Assembly: GCA_022567655.1 (NCBI GenBank)
Contig: JADFGO010000014.1
Coordinates: 1 to 33,235 of the forward strand
DNA: 33,235 nt
Reading direction: 5' to 3'
Origin: Candidatus Neomarinimicrobiota bacterium
Lineage (GTDB): Bacteria; Fidelibacterota; SORT01
Part shown: piece after piece, positions 1 to 9,394 of the stretch
How the letters are laid out: each line of letters begins with the position of its first letter
Position numbering within the stretch: the stretch's first letter is position 1
The notes under the pieces: model-generated
What the model saw: only the letters and a program-made list of their open reading frames with translations
Databases searched by the model: none
What the model was told of the DNA's origin: nothing
Program-made: the position numbers and the translations under genes

Positions 1-246
1 TACCGGATGAATCTGCACCTCTTTTATTACAACTTTCTTGGCGTCGGCATCGCCCATTTTCATATTTATTATCACATTTCCCGAAGCGATTATTCCAAGC
101 AGCTCCCGCTCCTCTATCAAAAGTAGTTCCGGCTCATCTCCCGAAGAATAGTACACGCCGGGAATTCCACCCTCGCGCCTCGTGCTGCTTAAAACGCTTT
201 TTTTTACTACTTCCCGAGACCTGACGTTAAGTAAATCATTTGCCAT
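1..246 (-). CDS. rplY: Ribosomal protein L25 (partial, C-terminus outside window)
   Basis: About 82 N-terminal residues are visible, beginning MANDLLNVRSREVVKKSVLS and continuing with RREGGIPGVYY and a VVIKEVQIHPV segment. These match the L25/Ctc general stress family, which binds 5S rRNA in the large ribosomal subunit. The ATG has a good Shine-Dalgarno (AGAGGAG). It starts 20 bp after the prs stop, an order (prs then rplY) common in bacteria, so the two are probably co-transcribed. The gene runs off the left edge, so whether it is the short form or the long Ctc form cannot be seen. Confidence 0.9.
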   Translation of the reverse strand, partial: MANDLLNVRSREVVKKSVLSSTRREGGIPGVYYSSGDEPELLLIEERELLGIIASGNVIINMKMGDADAKKVVIKEVQIHPV

Positions 247-266
247 ATCTTGCTCCTCTAATCAAT

Positions 267-1217
267 TCAATAATCCTGTTCGTCAAAAAGTTTGCTGATA
301 GACCTCTCTTCGTGTATTCTGATGATTGCTTCGCTGAAAATATTAGCTACGGATACTACTTCCAACTTTTCAGATGAATGGTCTTCCCTTAACGGAATTG
401 TGTCGGTAACTATGAGTTTTTCTATCGAAGATTCATCTATTTTTTGCAGAGCGTTTTCGGAAAGAACCGGATGGGTAGCCAAAGTATAAACCGCTTCCGC
501 TCCCTTTTTGATAGATGTTTCGGCAGCGTTTATCAGCGTTCCTGCCGTATCTACAAGATCGTCCAACAACAGAACTATCTTACCCTCTATATCTCCAATA
601 ATGTTCACAACTTCCGATTTATTTGCTTTCTCCCTCCGCTTGTCCACTACGGCTAAATCAAGGTCTAAACGGCGCGCAAACGCTCGTGCCATCTTTATAC
701 CGCCGATGTCCGGCGCCATAACTACCGCGTCCTTGATATATTCCTTCTTGGATAGATATTTAATCAGAACAATCGACGAGTACAGATGGTCGAACGGTAC
801 GTCGAAAAATCCTTGAATTTGAGGCGAGTGCAGGTCCATTCCTATCACCCTGTCGGCTCCCGCCACGTTGATCATATTGGCGAAAAGCTTTGCGGAAAGA
901 GCGACTCTCGGTGTGTTTTTCCTGTCCTGCCGGGCGTAACCATAATACGGGATAACAGCTGTTATCCGTTTTGCCGATGCGCGCCTCGCGGCGTCCATCA
1001 TTAAAAAGAGCTCTATGTAATTTTTCGCCGGAGGATTGGTCGATTGAATGATGAACACGTCACGACCGCGGATGTTTTCGCCGAATTTCACAAACATTTC
1101 CCCGTCTTTGAACTCTACGATTTCGAGCTCACCGAGAGGCTGACCGAGATTTTTCGCTATCTTCTCCGCTAAGGCTCTGTTAGCCCTTCCGCTGAATATT
1201 TGAAGATTACTTTCCAT
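267..1217 (-). CDS. prs: Ribose-phosphate pyrophosphokinase (PRPP synthetase)
   Basis: This 316-aa protein makes PRPP from ribose 5-phosphate and ATP, feeding purine, pyrimidine, His, Trp and NAD synthesis in the cytosol. Seen in sequence: the N-terminal LQIFSGRANRALAEKIA, the flexible loop RQDRKNTPRVALSAK, DLHSPQIQGFFDVPFDHL, the VVDKRREKANKSEVVNIIGD catalytic segment, and the PRPP-binding LLLDDLVDTAGTL. Length is normal for the family. The start is the ATG at 1217. The frame stays open upstream to 1301, but that extension would translate the tRNA-Gln gene and has no family counterpart. It lies 20 bp downstream of the tRNA 3' end and 20 bp before rplY. Confidence 0.96.
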   Translation of the reverse strand: MESNLQIFSGRANRALAEKIAKNLGQPLGELEIVEFKDGEMFVKFGENIRGRDVFIIQSTNPPAKNYIELFLMMDAARRASAKRITAVIPYYGYARQDRKNTPRVALSAKLFANMINVAGADRVIGMDLHSPQIQGFFDVPFDHLYSSIVLIKYLSKKEYIKDAVVMAPDIGGIKMARAFARRLDLDLAVVDKRREKANKSEVVNIIGDIEGKIVLLLDDLVDTAGTLINAAETSIKKGAEAVYTLATHPVLSENALQKIDESSIEKLIVTDTIPLREDHSSEKLEVVSVANIFSEAIIRIHEERSISKLFDEQDY

Positions 1218-1236
1218 TTCTGTCCTATTTATCTCG

Positions 1237-1307
1237 CTGGGGTGGGAGGATTCGAACCTCCGGTCCAGGGACCAAAGCCCTGTGCCTTGCCGCTTGGCCA
1301 CACCCCA
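1237..1307 (-). tRNA. tRNA-Gln (anticodon TTG)
   Basis: The reverse complement folds as a complete cloverleaf: acceptor TGGGGTG/CACCCCA, anticodon arm CAGGG-CTTTGGT-CCCTG with anticodon TTG, and T arm GGAGG-TTCGAAT-CCTCC. The discriminator is G and CCA is not encoded. It sits between ispE (stop 6 bp upstream) and prs (start 20 bp downstream) on the same strand, so it is probably cut out of a longer mRNA. Confidence 0.95.
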
Positions 1308-1313
1308 AAATAT

Positions 1314-2177
1314 TTAGTATGTGTAAGCGGGAATTAATCTCAAGACCCAACTCCGCGGATTTCCGCCAAGCGCTCTTTTCCCCTTTTCCGCTTCGGTCAG
1401 TGATTCGAAAAACCCGTAAACCGCCGAACCGCTGCCCGAGAGCGATGTAAAAACTGCACCCGATCTTGATATCAACTCCTTCAATCTGCCGATCTCCGGG
1501 TACCTGCTGAAGACCAACTCTTCAAAATCGTTTCTAAATCCATTCTTTAACGTCGCTTCCCCGTTATGCGGGAAACGAGCTAGATTAACGTCTTCCGAAT
1601 CCCTTGTCAAGCTTAAATGGTTTAGCGAATTATAAGCCCAGGACGTTTCTATCCTTATCTCCGGAACCGCAAGCAGGACGCTTAAGTCTTCGGGTATATT
1701 ACCCGGAGATAATAGATCGCCTATGCCTTCGGCGTACCGGCACCCACCCTGTATAAAAAACGGCACATCCGCCCCGACTTCAGAAGCGATATTTTCCATT
1801 TCCCTGCCGGTCAGTCCGATTTTCAGCAGGTCGTTAAGTCCGCGGATCACGCACGCGGCATCGCTGCTTCCGCCGCCCAGTCCGGCGCCGACCGGTATCT
1901 TTTTATCAAGGAATATGCTTACCCCTCCGCTTTGGCTTATCGATTCAAGAAATATCCGGGCGGCACTTACGCAAAGGTTTTCTTCTCCATCCGGTACCTT
2001 CTCACCCTTCGACTCAAATTCAACTCCCGGTTCATTTTTCAATTCGATTTTCACCACGTCGTGCATGCTTACAGTTTGAAACAGCGTCTTTAAGGTGTGA
2101 TAACCGTCTTCTCTTTGTCCGGTAATTCGTAACCCTACGTTAATTTTTGCGTACGCTTTTAGCTCTGCGGAATTCAA
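1314..2177 (-). CDS. ispE: 4-diphosphocytidyl-2-C-methyl-D-erythritol kinase
   Basis: This is the GHMP-family kinase that phosphorylates CDP-ME, the fourth step of the MEP isoprenoid pathway. The 287-aa product has the substrate-binding N-terminus AYAKINVGLRITGQREDGYHTL, the GHMP ATP-binding loop PVGAGLGGGSSDAA at about residue 95, GADVPFFIQGG, and the C-terminal SLSGSGSAVYGFF glycine-rich motif. Length is normal. Its ATG overlaps the gltX stop by 4 bp, so translation is probably coupled. ispD and ispF are in the same run, three genes away. Confidence 0.95.
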   Translation of the reverse strand: MNSAELKAYAKINVGLRITGQREDGYHTLKTLFQTVSMHDVVKIELKNEPGVEFESKGEKVPDGEENLCVSAARIFLESISQSGGVSIFLDKKIPVGAGLGGGSSDAACVIRGLNDLLKIGLTGREMENIASEVGADVPFFIQGGCRYAEGIGDLLSPGNIPEDLSVLLAVPEIRIETSWAYNSLNHLSLTRDSEDVNLARFPHNGEATLKNGFRNDFEELVFSRYPEIGRLKELISRSGAVFTSLSGSGSAVYGFFESLTEAEKGKRALGGNPRSWVLRLIPAYTY

Positions 2178-3613
2178 ACCGTACCTTTTGCCTTTTTCAT
2201 TCGGGATAAAACTTCATCTTTTCCAAAGTATTCAACCAACCTTGGCAGTTCGGGTCCGTGGCTTTGCCCCGTTAGGGCAATTCTCACAGGCATCCACAGA
2301 TTTTTACCACTACTGCCCGTCGCTTCCTGAACCTCTTTCATAATCGCGCGGAATTCATCTGTGCCCATGTTGTCATAACTTCCTGAGGCTGCGATAAAAC
2401 TATTAAAAATCTTCCTCGAATCTTTGCTTTCCAATATTTTTCTCTCGTCTTTTCCAGCAGGCACAGCTTCGTCTTCGTAAAATAGAGATGCGTATTCAGG
2501 CAGTTCGGAGAGGGTTGACAGGTTGTCTTTAACGGCGTTTATCACCATTATGGTTCTCTCCCTGTTCTTTGTCGGATAACCGGCTGAATTAAGATACGGG
2601 ATTGATAACTCCAATAACCTCTCCTCGCTTAACGAACGGATATACTGGCCATTCATCCATAAGAGCTTATCATCATCGAATACTGCCGATGAAGTTGTCA
2701 TTCTTGCAAAATCAAATTCGTTTATGATCCTTTCGAGGTTCAGTATATCGTCCCCGCTCTTTGATGACCATGAGAGCAGACTCAGATAGTTGATAAGGGC
2801 GTCCGGTATATATCCTTCTTCTCGATAACGTCTGATAGACAAGGCGCCGTTCCTTTTGGAGAGCGTTTTTTTCTCTTTGTTCAGAATCGTCGCCGTGTGC
2901 GCAAATTTCGGAGGCTCAAGATTCAATGCTTCATATAGCAACAATTGCTTTGGAGTGTTAGATACATGCGCTTCACCCCTTATCACATGACTTATTTTCA
3001 TGAGCGCATCGTCAATCACTACGGCAAAGTTGTATGAAGGCATCCCCGAAGATCGAATAATTACAAAATCTCCTATGTTGGAGAGCTTCCACGATATTTC
3101 ACCCTTAATCTGGTCTGTGAACGACAGCTCGCCTTCCCGCACCATAAATCGCAACACGGGTTTAATGCCGGCGGATTTCTTTTCATTCTCTTCAGCGACT
3201 GAAAGCTCGCGGCACTTCCCGCTGTACCTCGGCTGAAGGCTTTTACTCAAAGCCTCTTTGCGGGTTATCTCCAACTCCTCCTCACTACAGTAGCATTTGT
3301 ACGCAAACCCGTTCTCTAACAGTTTTTCCGCATATTCCCTGTGATATTCGATTCTGTCTGATTGGAGATATGGACCGAAATCCCCGCCTATATCCGGACC
3401 TTCGTCCCACTCGATACCCAGCCATTTTAAATCTTCTGCAAACCCTTTCTCCGAACCGATAACGTATCTATCCTGATCGGTATCCTCAATTCTAAGTATC
3501 AGCTTTCCGTTCTGCTGCTTCGCGTACACCCAGTTCAACAAAGCCGTGCGAATGTTACCCGCATGCAACTCGCCTGTGGGGCTTGGAGCGAACCTGACCC
3601 GAACATCCGACAA
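2174..3613 (-). CDS. gltX: Glutamyl-tRNA synthetase
   Basis: Class I synthetase that charges tRNA-Glu with glutamate. The 479-aa protein carries the HIGH-like motif FAPSPTGELHAGNIRTALLNW at the N-terminus, the IEDTDQDRY segment, a Zn-ribbon-like CYC plus YSGKC pair, and the KMSKS-like signature KKTLSKRNGA. The full length with a C-terminal anticodon-binding domain separates it from the short GluQ enzyme. It lies 2 bp after the DedA gene and overlaps ispE by 4 bp. Whether it also charges tRNA-Gln, as in organisms with GatCAB, cannot be told from this window. Confidence 0.95.
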   Translation of the reverse strand: MSDVRVRFAPSPTGELHAGNIRTALLNWVYAKQQNGKLILRIEDTDQDRYVIGSEKGFAEDLKWLGIEWDEGPDIGGDFGPYLQSDRIEYHREYAEKLLENGFAYKCYCSEEELEITRKEALSKSLQPRYSGKCRELSVAEENEKKSAGIKPVLRFMVREGELSFTDQIKGEISWKLSNIGDFVIIRSSGMPSYNFAVVIDDALMKISHVIRGEAHVSNTPKQLLLYEALNLEPPKFAHTATILNKEKKTLSKRNGALSIRRYREEGYIPDALINYLSLLSWSSKSGDDILNLERIINEFDFARMTTSSAVFDDDKLLWMNGQYIRSLSEERLLELSIPYLNSAGYPTKNRERTIMVINAVKDNLSTLSELPEYASLFYEDEAVPAGKDERKILESKDSRKIFNSFIAASGSYDNMGTDEFRAIMKEVQEATGSSGKNLWMPVRIALTGQSHGPELPRLVEYFGKDEVLSRMKKAKGTV

Positions 3614-3615
3614 GG

Positions 3616-4236
3616 CTAAGATTCCTCCGAAGGAACCGGCTGCCGGTTCTTTTTCATAACGATTAAAACGCCCGCTGTCAGCGCAAGAATAATAAAGATC
3701 GTTATTATTATGTTATAATTACCCACAACCGCTTTTACATACTGCCAATTTTTTCCCGCATAATAACCTGCGGTTATCAGCAATCCGTTCCATATCAAGC
3801 TGGAAATAAATGCAAGGATCGTTACCTTGAGAATATTAAGGCGGGCGAAGCCTGCAAATATGGACACAACAGATCTCGTCCCGGCAAGAAACCGGTTCCC
3901 CATTACTACAAAGTATCCCCACCTGTCAAACCATTTATCAATTTTATCGATTTTCTTCGCACCGAACCATTTAAAGTTTTTCCTATCAAAATATTCCCTG
4001 CCGAAATACCTCCCGACCGCATAATACGTCATAAACCCAGCTAAACTCCCTATTGTCGTCATGGCAAGACTTGGAAGAAATTCTATTTTCCCCAACCCTA
4101 CAAGGTATGCGCCGAATATCACGACAGTGTCGCCGGGAACAGGTGGAACGATATTTTCAACATACGCAGCTATCAGAAGAGAACCGTACAACCACGCGGG
4201 ATTCAACCCGCCTATCGTATCTAATATTCCTTCCAC
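3616..4236 (-). CDS. DedA-family integral membrane protein
   Basis: The 206-aa polytopic membrane protein has the DedA/SNARE-associated signature ENIVPPVPGDTVVIFGAYL near residues 27-46 and the second conserved block NRFLAGTRSVVSIFAGFARL near 113-132, with hydrophobic helices at the C-terminus (about residues 165-195). DedA proteins act as polyprenyl-phosphate or phospholipid flippases in the inner membrane, and some are needed for membrane homeostasis; the specific substrate here is unknown. It lies between ispF and gltX with gaps of 6 and 2 bp. Placement beside isoprenoid genes is suggestive but only circumstantial. Confidence 0.88.
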   Translation of the reverse strand: MEGILDTIGGLNPAWLYGSLLIAAYVENIVPPVPGDTVVIFGAYLVGLGKIEFLPSLAMTTIGSLAGFMTYYAVGRYFGREYFDRKNFKWFGAKKIDKIDKWFDRWGYFVVMGNRFLAGTRSVVSIFAGFARLNILKVTILAFISSLIWNGLLITAGYYAGKNWQYVKAVVGNYNIIITIFIILALTAGVLIVMKKNRQPVPSEES

Positions 4237-4242
4237 TTTATT

Positions 4243-4722
4243 TTATTCTTTCTTTTCCAATAGGGCAACGGCATAAGCCGCAATCCCTTCACCCCTGCCG
4301 AGCGTTCCGAGTCCTTCGTTAGTCGTCGCCTTGATCGAAACCGTACCAGAATCAGAGTTCATAGCCCCGCTTATTTTTTCGATCATTTCTTTTTTATACT
4401 GCGCTAATTTAGGTTCCTCTGCAATGACGGATACATCGACGTTGACCGCTCTCCATCCTTTATCTTCGAGAGTAGCTGTTGCCTTCCCGAGTAGTTCAAG
4501 AGATGAAATGTTTTTGTAAGCATCATCTGTATCTGGAAAATGTTCGCCGATATCGCCGAGGTTTGCGGCTCCAAAAAGCGCGTCCACTATCGCATGACAA
4601 ATAACGTCCGCATCGGAATGTCCAAGTAAGCCGAGCGGGTGGGGGATATTCACTCCACCCAATATCAAAGGCGTACCCTCATTGAGCGGATGGATGTCAT
4701 ATCCGATGCCTATCCTAAACAT
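4243..4722 (-). CDS. ispF: 2-C-methyl-D-erythritol 2,4-cyclodiphosphate synthase
   Basis: Converts CDP-ME 2-phosphate to the cyclic diphosphate with release of CMP (MEP pathway). The 159-aa product has the metal-binding GYDIHPL motif at the N-terminus, LLGHSDADVICHAIVDALFGAANLGDIGEHFPDTD in the middle, and the C-terminal KATTNEGLGTLGRGEGIAAYAVALL. The length is standard and all metal ligands are present. It overlaps the end of ispD by 8 bp, the usual ispDF arrangement but as separate proteins, not the fused IspDF. Confidence 0.96.
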   Translation of the reverse strand: MFRIGIGYDIHPLNEGTPLILGGVNIPHPLGLLGHSDADVICHAIVDALFGAANLGDIGEHFPDTDDAYKNISSLELLGKATATLEDKGWRAVNVDVSVIAEEPKLAQYKKEMIEKISGAMNSDSGTVSIKATTNEGLGTLGRGEGIAAYAVALLEKKE

Positions 4723-5407
4723 TTACGGCATTATCCCGGAAGTAACGTTCTACTAATATGAGGTCCTCCTGCACCGTAACTTTTATGTTATCGCTCCTGC
4801 CTTCAACAATAGAAATTTCGACGTTCATGCGTTCAACAAGCGACGCCTCATCAGTTCCGATATATCCGTCCCTTTCCGCTGTCGCAAGAGCTTCCGTTAA
4901 TATATCTTTTCGGAATCCCTGCGGCGTCTGGGCTAACCATAAAGAGTCCCGTTTAATCGTTTTCACGATTTTTCCGTTCTCCACTTCTTTGACAGTGTCT
5001 TTACACCTGGTCGCAAGCAAAGAGGCGCCATGATTATAGACATCTTCGGTAAGGGAATCGATGTCGGAAGGATCTACCAAGGGTCTTGCGCCGTCATGAA
5101 TTAGAACCAATTCAGATTCCCGGGACAGTGCTCTTAATCCGTTTTCTGTGGAGTTCTGACGATGGGTTCCTCCTGCGACAACAGAGTTGATTTTTCCGAA
5201 TCCCTCTCCCTTTACCAGTTCTTCTACAAAACCGAGAGAATCTTCCCGTGCGACGATTATGATCTCATCCACGCTGTCCGCTGCTTCGAATCTCGAGATA
5301 GTCCATGCAAGCAGCGGTTTACCGTTTACCTGCACCCTAAGTTTATCCACGCCGTTATCCATGCGTTTCGAACTTCCCGCAGCGACTATGACAGCGGATA
5401 CGGCCAT
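4715..5407 (-). CDS. ispD: 2-C-methyl-D-erythritol 4-phosphate cytidylyltransferase
   Basis: Transfers CMP from CTP to MEP, the third step of the MEP pathway. The 230-aa protein begins with the nucleotide-binding VSAVIVAAGSSKRM and KPLLAWTI, has LVLIHDGARPLV in the middle, and ends with an IKVTVQEDLILVERYF helix typical of the family. The start ATG lies 9 bp after the queA stop. Overlap with ispF suggests coupled translation. Confidence 0.95.
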   Translation of the reverse strand: MAVSAVIVAAGSSKRMDNGVDKLRVQVNGKPLLAWTISRFEAADSVDEIIIVAREDSLGFVEELVKGEGFGKINSVVAGGTHRQNSTENGLRALSRESELVLIHDGARPLVDPSDIDSLTEDVYNHGASLLATRCKDTVKEVENGKIVKTIKRDSLWLAQTPQGFRKDILTEALATAERDGYIGTDEASLVERMNVEISIVEGRSDNIKVTVQEDLILVERYFRDNAVNV

Positions 5408-5416
5408 CTTTTCTAA

Positions 5417-6454
5417 TTAAAGAATCAGCATAGCATCGCCGTAACTGTAAAAGCGATACTTATTCTTTTTTGCCACTTCGTATGCATGAAAAATCAGATC
5501 ACGTGACGCAAACGCCGATACAAGCATTAGGAGTGTCGAACCGGGCATATGGAAATTGGTGATCAGCTTATCAGCCACTTTGAAATCATAAGGCGGATAA
5601 ATGAACTTATCAGTCCAACCCATTCCGGGATTGATCCTGTTTTGCGTTATGAATACGGATTCCAATGCTCTGGTAGTAGTCGTTCCCACGCCGACTATTT
5701 TTTTACCTTTCTCCATCGAATCATTTACTATAGTGGCGGCATCCACCGATATTTCAAAATATTCCGAATCCATCCTATGACGGGACAAATCTTCTACATG
5801 AACCGGTTTAAACGTCCCGAGCCCCACGTTAAGAACAATCGGGATAACATTTACCCCTTTTTTCTTGGCTTTTTCGAGAAGCGGTTTGGTGAAATGCAAT
5901 CCTGCTGTCGGAGCAGCGACGGCTCCGATATGGCTTGCGTAAACCGTTTGATACCGTCTTTTATCCACCGCAGTCGCTTTTCGTCTAATATACGGCGGCA
6001 AAGGTGCGGCGCCGACTTTATCGAGAATCTTATAAACGTCATCCCCGTTGCAGGAAAACCTTACAACCCTCCCGCCGGAAATTGTGTTGTCGATTACGTC
6101 GCATGACACAGTTTTCGTGATAGAGAGCTTATTCCCAATCCTGACTTTGCGAGCCGGTTTGACAAGCACTTCCCACATGTTGCTCTCGAGCTCTCTCAGT
6201 AGAAAGAGTTCCACATGTGCATTCGTCTTCTGTTTAATCGCCTGAACTCTTGCCGGAAAGACCTTTGTTTTATTGATTACGAGGCAATCGTCCTTATCAA
6301 GGTAATCTATTATATTGAAAAATTTTCGGTGCTCAATTTTTCCCGTATCCTTGTGAAGGACCATTAGTTTCGATCTATCCCTTCGGGGCAGCGGTTTTTG
6401 CGCCACGTATTTTTCCGGTAAGTTATACTGAAATTCTGCTAATCTCATCCCCAT
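5417..6454 (-). CDS. queA: S-adenosylmethionine:tRNA ribosyltransferase-isomerase
   Basis: QueA moves the ribosyl part of SAM onto preQ1 in tRNA to make epoxyqueuosine. The 345-aa sequence shows the N-terminal LPEKYVAQKPLPRRDRSKLMVL, PPYIRRKA, the VAAPTAGLHFTKPLL signature, VLNVGLGTFKPV, and the C-terminal NFHMPGSTLLMLVSAFA block. Length is standard. Two ATGs lie near the start (6454 and 6448) and the Shine-Dalgarno GGAG upstream fits either. It is followed by ispD and preceded by ruvB; ruvB-queA is a widespread neighbour pair. Confidence 0.95.
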   Translation of the reverse strand: MGMRLAEFQYNLPEKYVAQKPLPRRDRSKLMVLHKDTGKIEHRKFFNIIDYLDKDDCLVINKTKVFPARVQAIKQKTNAHVELFLLRELESNMWEVLVKPARKVRIGNKLSITKTVSCDVIDNTISGGRVVRFSCNGDDVYKILDKVGAAPLPPYIRRKATAVDKRRYQTVYASHIGAVAAPTAGLHFTKPLLEKAKKKGVNVIPIVLNVGLGTFKPVHVEDLSRHRMDSEYFEISVDAATIVNDSMEKGKKIVGVGTTTTRALESVFITQNRINPGMGWTDKFIYPPYDFKVADKLITNFHMPGSTLLMLVSAFASRDLIFHAYEVAKKNKYRFYSYGDAMLIL

Positions 6455-6467
6455 ATCTTTTTATCTC

Positions 6468-7511
6468 CTACTCTGTAAAAATTGTTCCTTGTGTGTTTTT
6501 CGTTGCTTTCATTCCAAAATGTTTATACGCATGAAGAGTAACTTCTCTTCCCCTCTGCGTGCGTTGGATAAAGCCTTCTTTGATCAAAAACGGTTCATAT
6601 ACTTCCTCGATGGTGTTTCTTTCTTCTCCCACGGCTACCGCAAGACTGCTTAATCCGACGGGACCGCCGGAAAATTTTCCAATGATGGTTAAGATTATTT
6701 TCTTATCCATATCGTCCAGGCCGATCTCATCCACTTCAAGTTTCTCGAGCGCATTCTCGGATACATCCTTCGTTATGACACCCTGAGCTTCGACCTGCGC
6801 AAAATCCCTGATCCTTCTGAGAAGCCGGTTGGCTATTCGCGGAGTACCCCTCGAACGTTTTGCGATCTCCCATGTTGCATCGTCGTCAATTTCGATATCA
6901 AGGATTCTTGCCGACCTGATAATAACGTCTCTCAATTCTTCCGTTGTATAATAATCCAACCGCTCGACGACGCCGAACCTGTCTCTCAGCGGAGACGTGA
7001 GTAAGCCGGCGCGGGTTGTTGCTCCCACAAGAGTAAATCCCGACAATTTCAACTGGACACTTCTGGCATTCGGTCCTTTATCTATCACTATATCTATCTG
7101 ATAATCTTCCATCGCCGAATATAGATATTCTTCTATCGTGGCATTCAACCTGTGGATTTCATCTATAAATAGTACGTCTTTCTCGCCCAACTTGGTCAGA
7201 ATACCCGCCAGATCTCCCGCCTTTTCGAGCGCCGGACCGGAGGTCATCGAAATGTTCACACCGAGTTCCTTAGCGATAATATTGGCGATTGTTGTTTTTC
7301 CTAATCCGGGTGAACCAAACAGTAACACGTGATCAAGCGGTTCATCTCTTCCGAGCGCAGCCGTAATATATAATTTCATATTGTTGACAATTTTTTTCTG
7401 ACCGATAAATTCAGAAAATGACTGCGGACGCAAAGATTTTTCTATATCGTGGTCTTCCTTCAGCTCGCTCGGCTTGGAAATTTCCGTTTTTGAAATTGCT
7501 TTGTCAGTCAC
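6468..7511 (-). CDS. ruvB: Holliday junction branch migration helicase RuvB
   Basis: RuvB is the AAA+ motor of the RuvAB complex that drives branch migration of Holliday junctions. The 347-aa protein has [18 protein letters not shown], Walker [12 protein letters not shown], Walker [10 protein letters not shown], the sensor [20 protein letters not shown], and the arginine-finger/winged-helix region [18 protein letters not shown]. The start overlaps the preceding transketolase stop by 4 bp. ruvA and ruvC are not in the window. Confidence 0.96.
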   Translation of the reverse strand: MTDKAISKTEISKPSELKEDHDIEKSLRPQSFSEFIGQKKIVNNMKLYITAALGRDEPLDHVLLFGSPGLGKTTIANIIAKELGVNISMTSGPALEKAGDLAGILTKLGEKDVLFIDEIHRLNATIEEYLYSAMEDYQIDIVIDKGPNARSVQLKLSGFTLVGATTRAGLLTSPLRDRFGVVERLDYYTTEELRDVIIRSARILDIEIDDDATWEIAKRSRGTPRIANRLLRRIRDFAQVEAQGVITKDVSENALEKLEVDEIGLDDMDKKIILTIIGKFSGGPVGLSSLAVAVGEERNTIEEVYEPFLIKEGFIQRTQRGREVTLHAYKHFGMKATKNTQGTIFTE

Positions 7512-8494
7512 TTGTTTTTCAACACCCTCTTTACGGCTTTCTTGATATCGCCCGACGTCAGTCCGTATTTACTCATCAGCTCATCCGATTCGCCGGATTC
7601 TCCGAAGCTGTCATCGACTCCCACCAATTCCATCGGAACCGGCTTTAAAACCGACAACACTTCCGCGACCGCGCTCCCCAGGCCGCCGATCTTTTGGTGT
7701 TCCTCGGCTGTTACTACCGCGCCGCATTCCCCGGCAGCTGACACCAGAGCATCCGAATCAATAGGTTTGATTGTATGGCAGTTCAGTACTTTTGCCTCGA
7801 TTCCATCAGCCGAGAGCTCCTTCGCGGCAAGAAGTGATTCGTACACCATCCTTCCGCATGCTACTATGGCAACGTCGCCACCTTCCTTTAACAGATTAAT
7901 TTTTCCGCCTTCAAAGGGGGTTTCCTCCGTTGTGTACACCGGCGCGTTCTGTCTTCCGAACCTGATATACACAGGTCCTATCGTCTCAGCGGCATATAAC
8001 GTAGCTTTTTTAGTTTCGATACGGTCGGAAGGCGCTAACACGGTCATATTGGGAAGTACCCTCATCATCGCTATATCTTCTAACGCCTGATGAGTCGCGC
8101 CGTCGGGACCGACGGTGATGCCGGTATGGGATGCGGCGAGTTTTACGTTTGCTTTGTTATAACAAACAGAAATCCTTATCTGGTCGATGGTACGCATCGG
8201 CATGAATACGCCGAAACTCGTGGCAAAAGGTATCTTCCCCGATAATGCCAAACCGGTAGCCATTCCAACCATGTTTTGCTCCGCAACGCCGCTTTGGAAA
8301 AACCGTTCAGGCCATTTTTTTATAAAATCACCTAATTTCAGGCTGCCCGACAGGTCGGCGCAGAGCGCCACAACGTCTTCATTTGAGTTTCCGAGCTCCA
8401 CCATTGCTTCCCCGAATCCCGACCTCGTGGCTGCTTCTTCATACCCGTTGAACAAATCGGAGATCAAATTCATCTGTGAATTAATCCCCGTCAT
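7508..8494 (-). CDS. Transketolase, C-terminal subunit
   Basis: The 328-aa product corresponds to the pyrimidine-binding and C-terminal domains of a split transketolase (also like the C-terminal half of DXS). It has [21 protein letters not shown], the [22 protein letters not shown] block containing the conserved Glu that activates thiamine diphosphate, and [15 protein letters not shown]. Together with the upstream N-terminal subunit it would move two-carbon units between sugar phosphates, supplying ribose 5-phosphate for the downstream prs. It overlaps the upstream partner by 14 bp; a second ATG (8473) is an equally good start. Confidence 0.92.
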   Translation of the reverse strand: MTGINSQMNLISDLFNGYEEAATRSGFGEAMVELGNSNEDVVALCADLSGSLKLGDFIKKWPERFFQSGVAEQNMVGMATGLALSGKIPFATSFGVFMPMRTIDQIRISVCYNKANVKLAASHTGITVGPDGATHQALEDIAMMRVLPNMTVLAPSDRIETKKATLYAAETIGPVYIRFGRQNAPVYTTEETPFEGGKINLLKEGGDVAIVACGRMVYESLLAAKELSADGIEAKVLNCHTIKPIDSDALVSAAGECGAVVTAEEHQKIGGLGSAVAEVLSVLKPVPMELVGVDDSFGESGESDELMSKYGLTSGDIKKAVKRVLKNK

Positions 8495-9332
8495 AACCCA
8501 CCTCTTCGAGACCCAATTCAGCCAGCGCCTCCATCATCTCTAACCGGTTCGGGGCTATACCGTGCCATTCATACTTATCTTCGAGAAACGATACTCCTTT
8601 TCCCGGAGTAGTATGCGCTATTATGCAGACGGGCTGTTTCTTTATCTCTATTGCGGCATCGATTGCCTGGAGAATGTGGTTCATTTCATTCCCGTTAATC
8701 TCAAAAACCATCCAGTTAAACGCTTCAAATTTATCCCTCAGCGGTTCTAACGGGAAAATGTCTTCGGTGAGTCCGTCGATCTGTATGTTGTTCCTGTCCA
8801 CAATGGCGATGAGGTTATCCAACTGCCATTTCGCCGCAGCGTTAATCGCTTCCCAGCTTGAGCCCTCTTCCAGCTCCCCGTCACTCAAAAGAGCGAATAT
8901 CCGATGCTTTGCCTTATCGAGACGGGCGGCTAATGCCATTCCCACCGCTATACTCAGTCCCTGACCGAGAGATGCCGCGCTTGTTTCTATGCCGGGCAAA
9001 TCAAGTCTGCTCGGATGACCTTGCAGCCGTGAATCGATCATTCTTAGGGTTTTGAGCTCTTCCATATCGAAATAACCCGCTCTCGCTAACGTCGAATAAA
9101 GTACCGGGCAGATATGACCGTTTGACAGAACAACCCTGTCACGTTCATTCCAATCCGGATCATCCGGATCATGATTCAGAATATTAAAGTATAAAGCGGT
9201 AAAAATATCAGCCATTCCGAGTGGACCGGCTGTATGTCCCGAGCCGGCTTTTTCGAGCATACGTAAAATATCACCCCTAATTTCCTTAGCGGTAACTTCA
9301 AGAGAATCTATGTCAAGATGGTGAGAATTCAT
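8481..9332 (-). CDS. Transketolase, N-terminal subunit
   Basis: The 283-aa protein is the ThDP pyrophosphate-binding half of a split transketolase. Visible motifs are GSGHTAGPLGMADIFTALYF, LSNGHICPVLY, LGQGLSIAVGMALAARLD, and the ThDP/Mg motif LSDGELEEGSSWEAINAA followed about 30 residues later by NN. Split transketolases occur in many anaerobes and FCB bacteria. The partner follows with a 14-bp overlap, which suits a fixed-ratio complex. The gap to uvrA upstream is 62 bp with no clear promoter. Confidence 0.92.
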   Translation of the reverse strand: MNSHHLDIDSLEVTAKEIRGDILRMLEKAGSGHTAGPLGMADIFTALYFNILNHDPDDPDWNERDRVVLSNGHICPVLYSTLARAGYFDMEELKTLRMIDSRLQGHPSRLDLPGIETSAASLGQGLSIAVGMALAARLDKAKHRIFALLSDGELEEGSSWEAINAAAKWQLDNLIAIVDRNNIQIDGLTEDIFPLEPLRDKFEAFNWMVFEINGNEMNHILQAIDAAIEIKKQPVCIIAHTTPGKGVSFLEDKYEWHGIAPNRLEMMEALAELGLEEVGYDGD

Positions 9333-9394
9333 AAAATAAAATTGCCTTAAGCTATTGTAATATAAGCATTTTTAAGCCTCTTTCCAAGAACTTT

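Noticed and set aside
1218-1301. 28-residue N-terminal extension of prs
   Set aside because: It would translate the tRNA-Gln gene backwards along its full functional sequence and has no PRPP synthetase counterpart; MESNLQIF at 1217 fits the family start.
5549-6106. 185-aa plus-strand ORF opposite queA
   Set aside because: Antisense shadow of queA with no RBS or recognisable domain.
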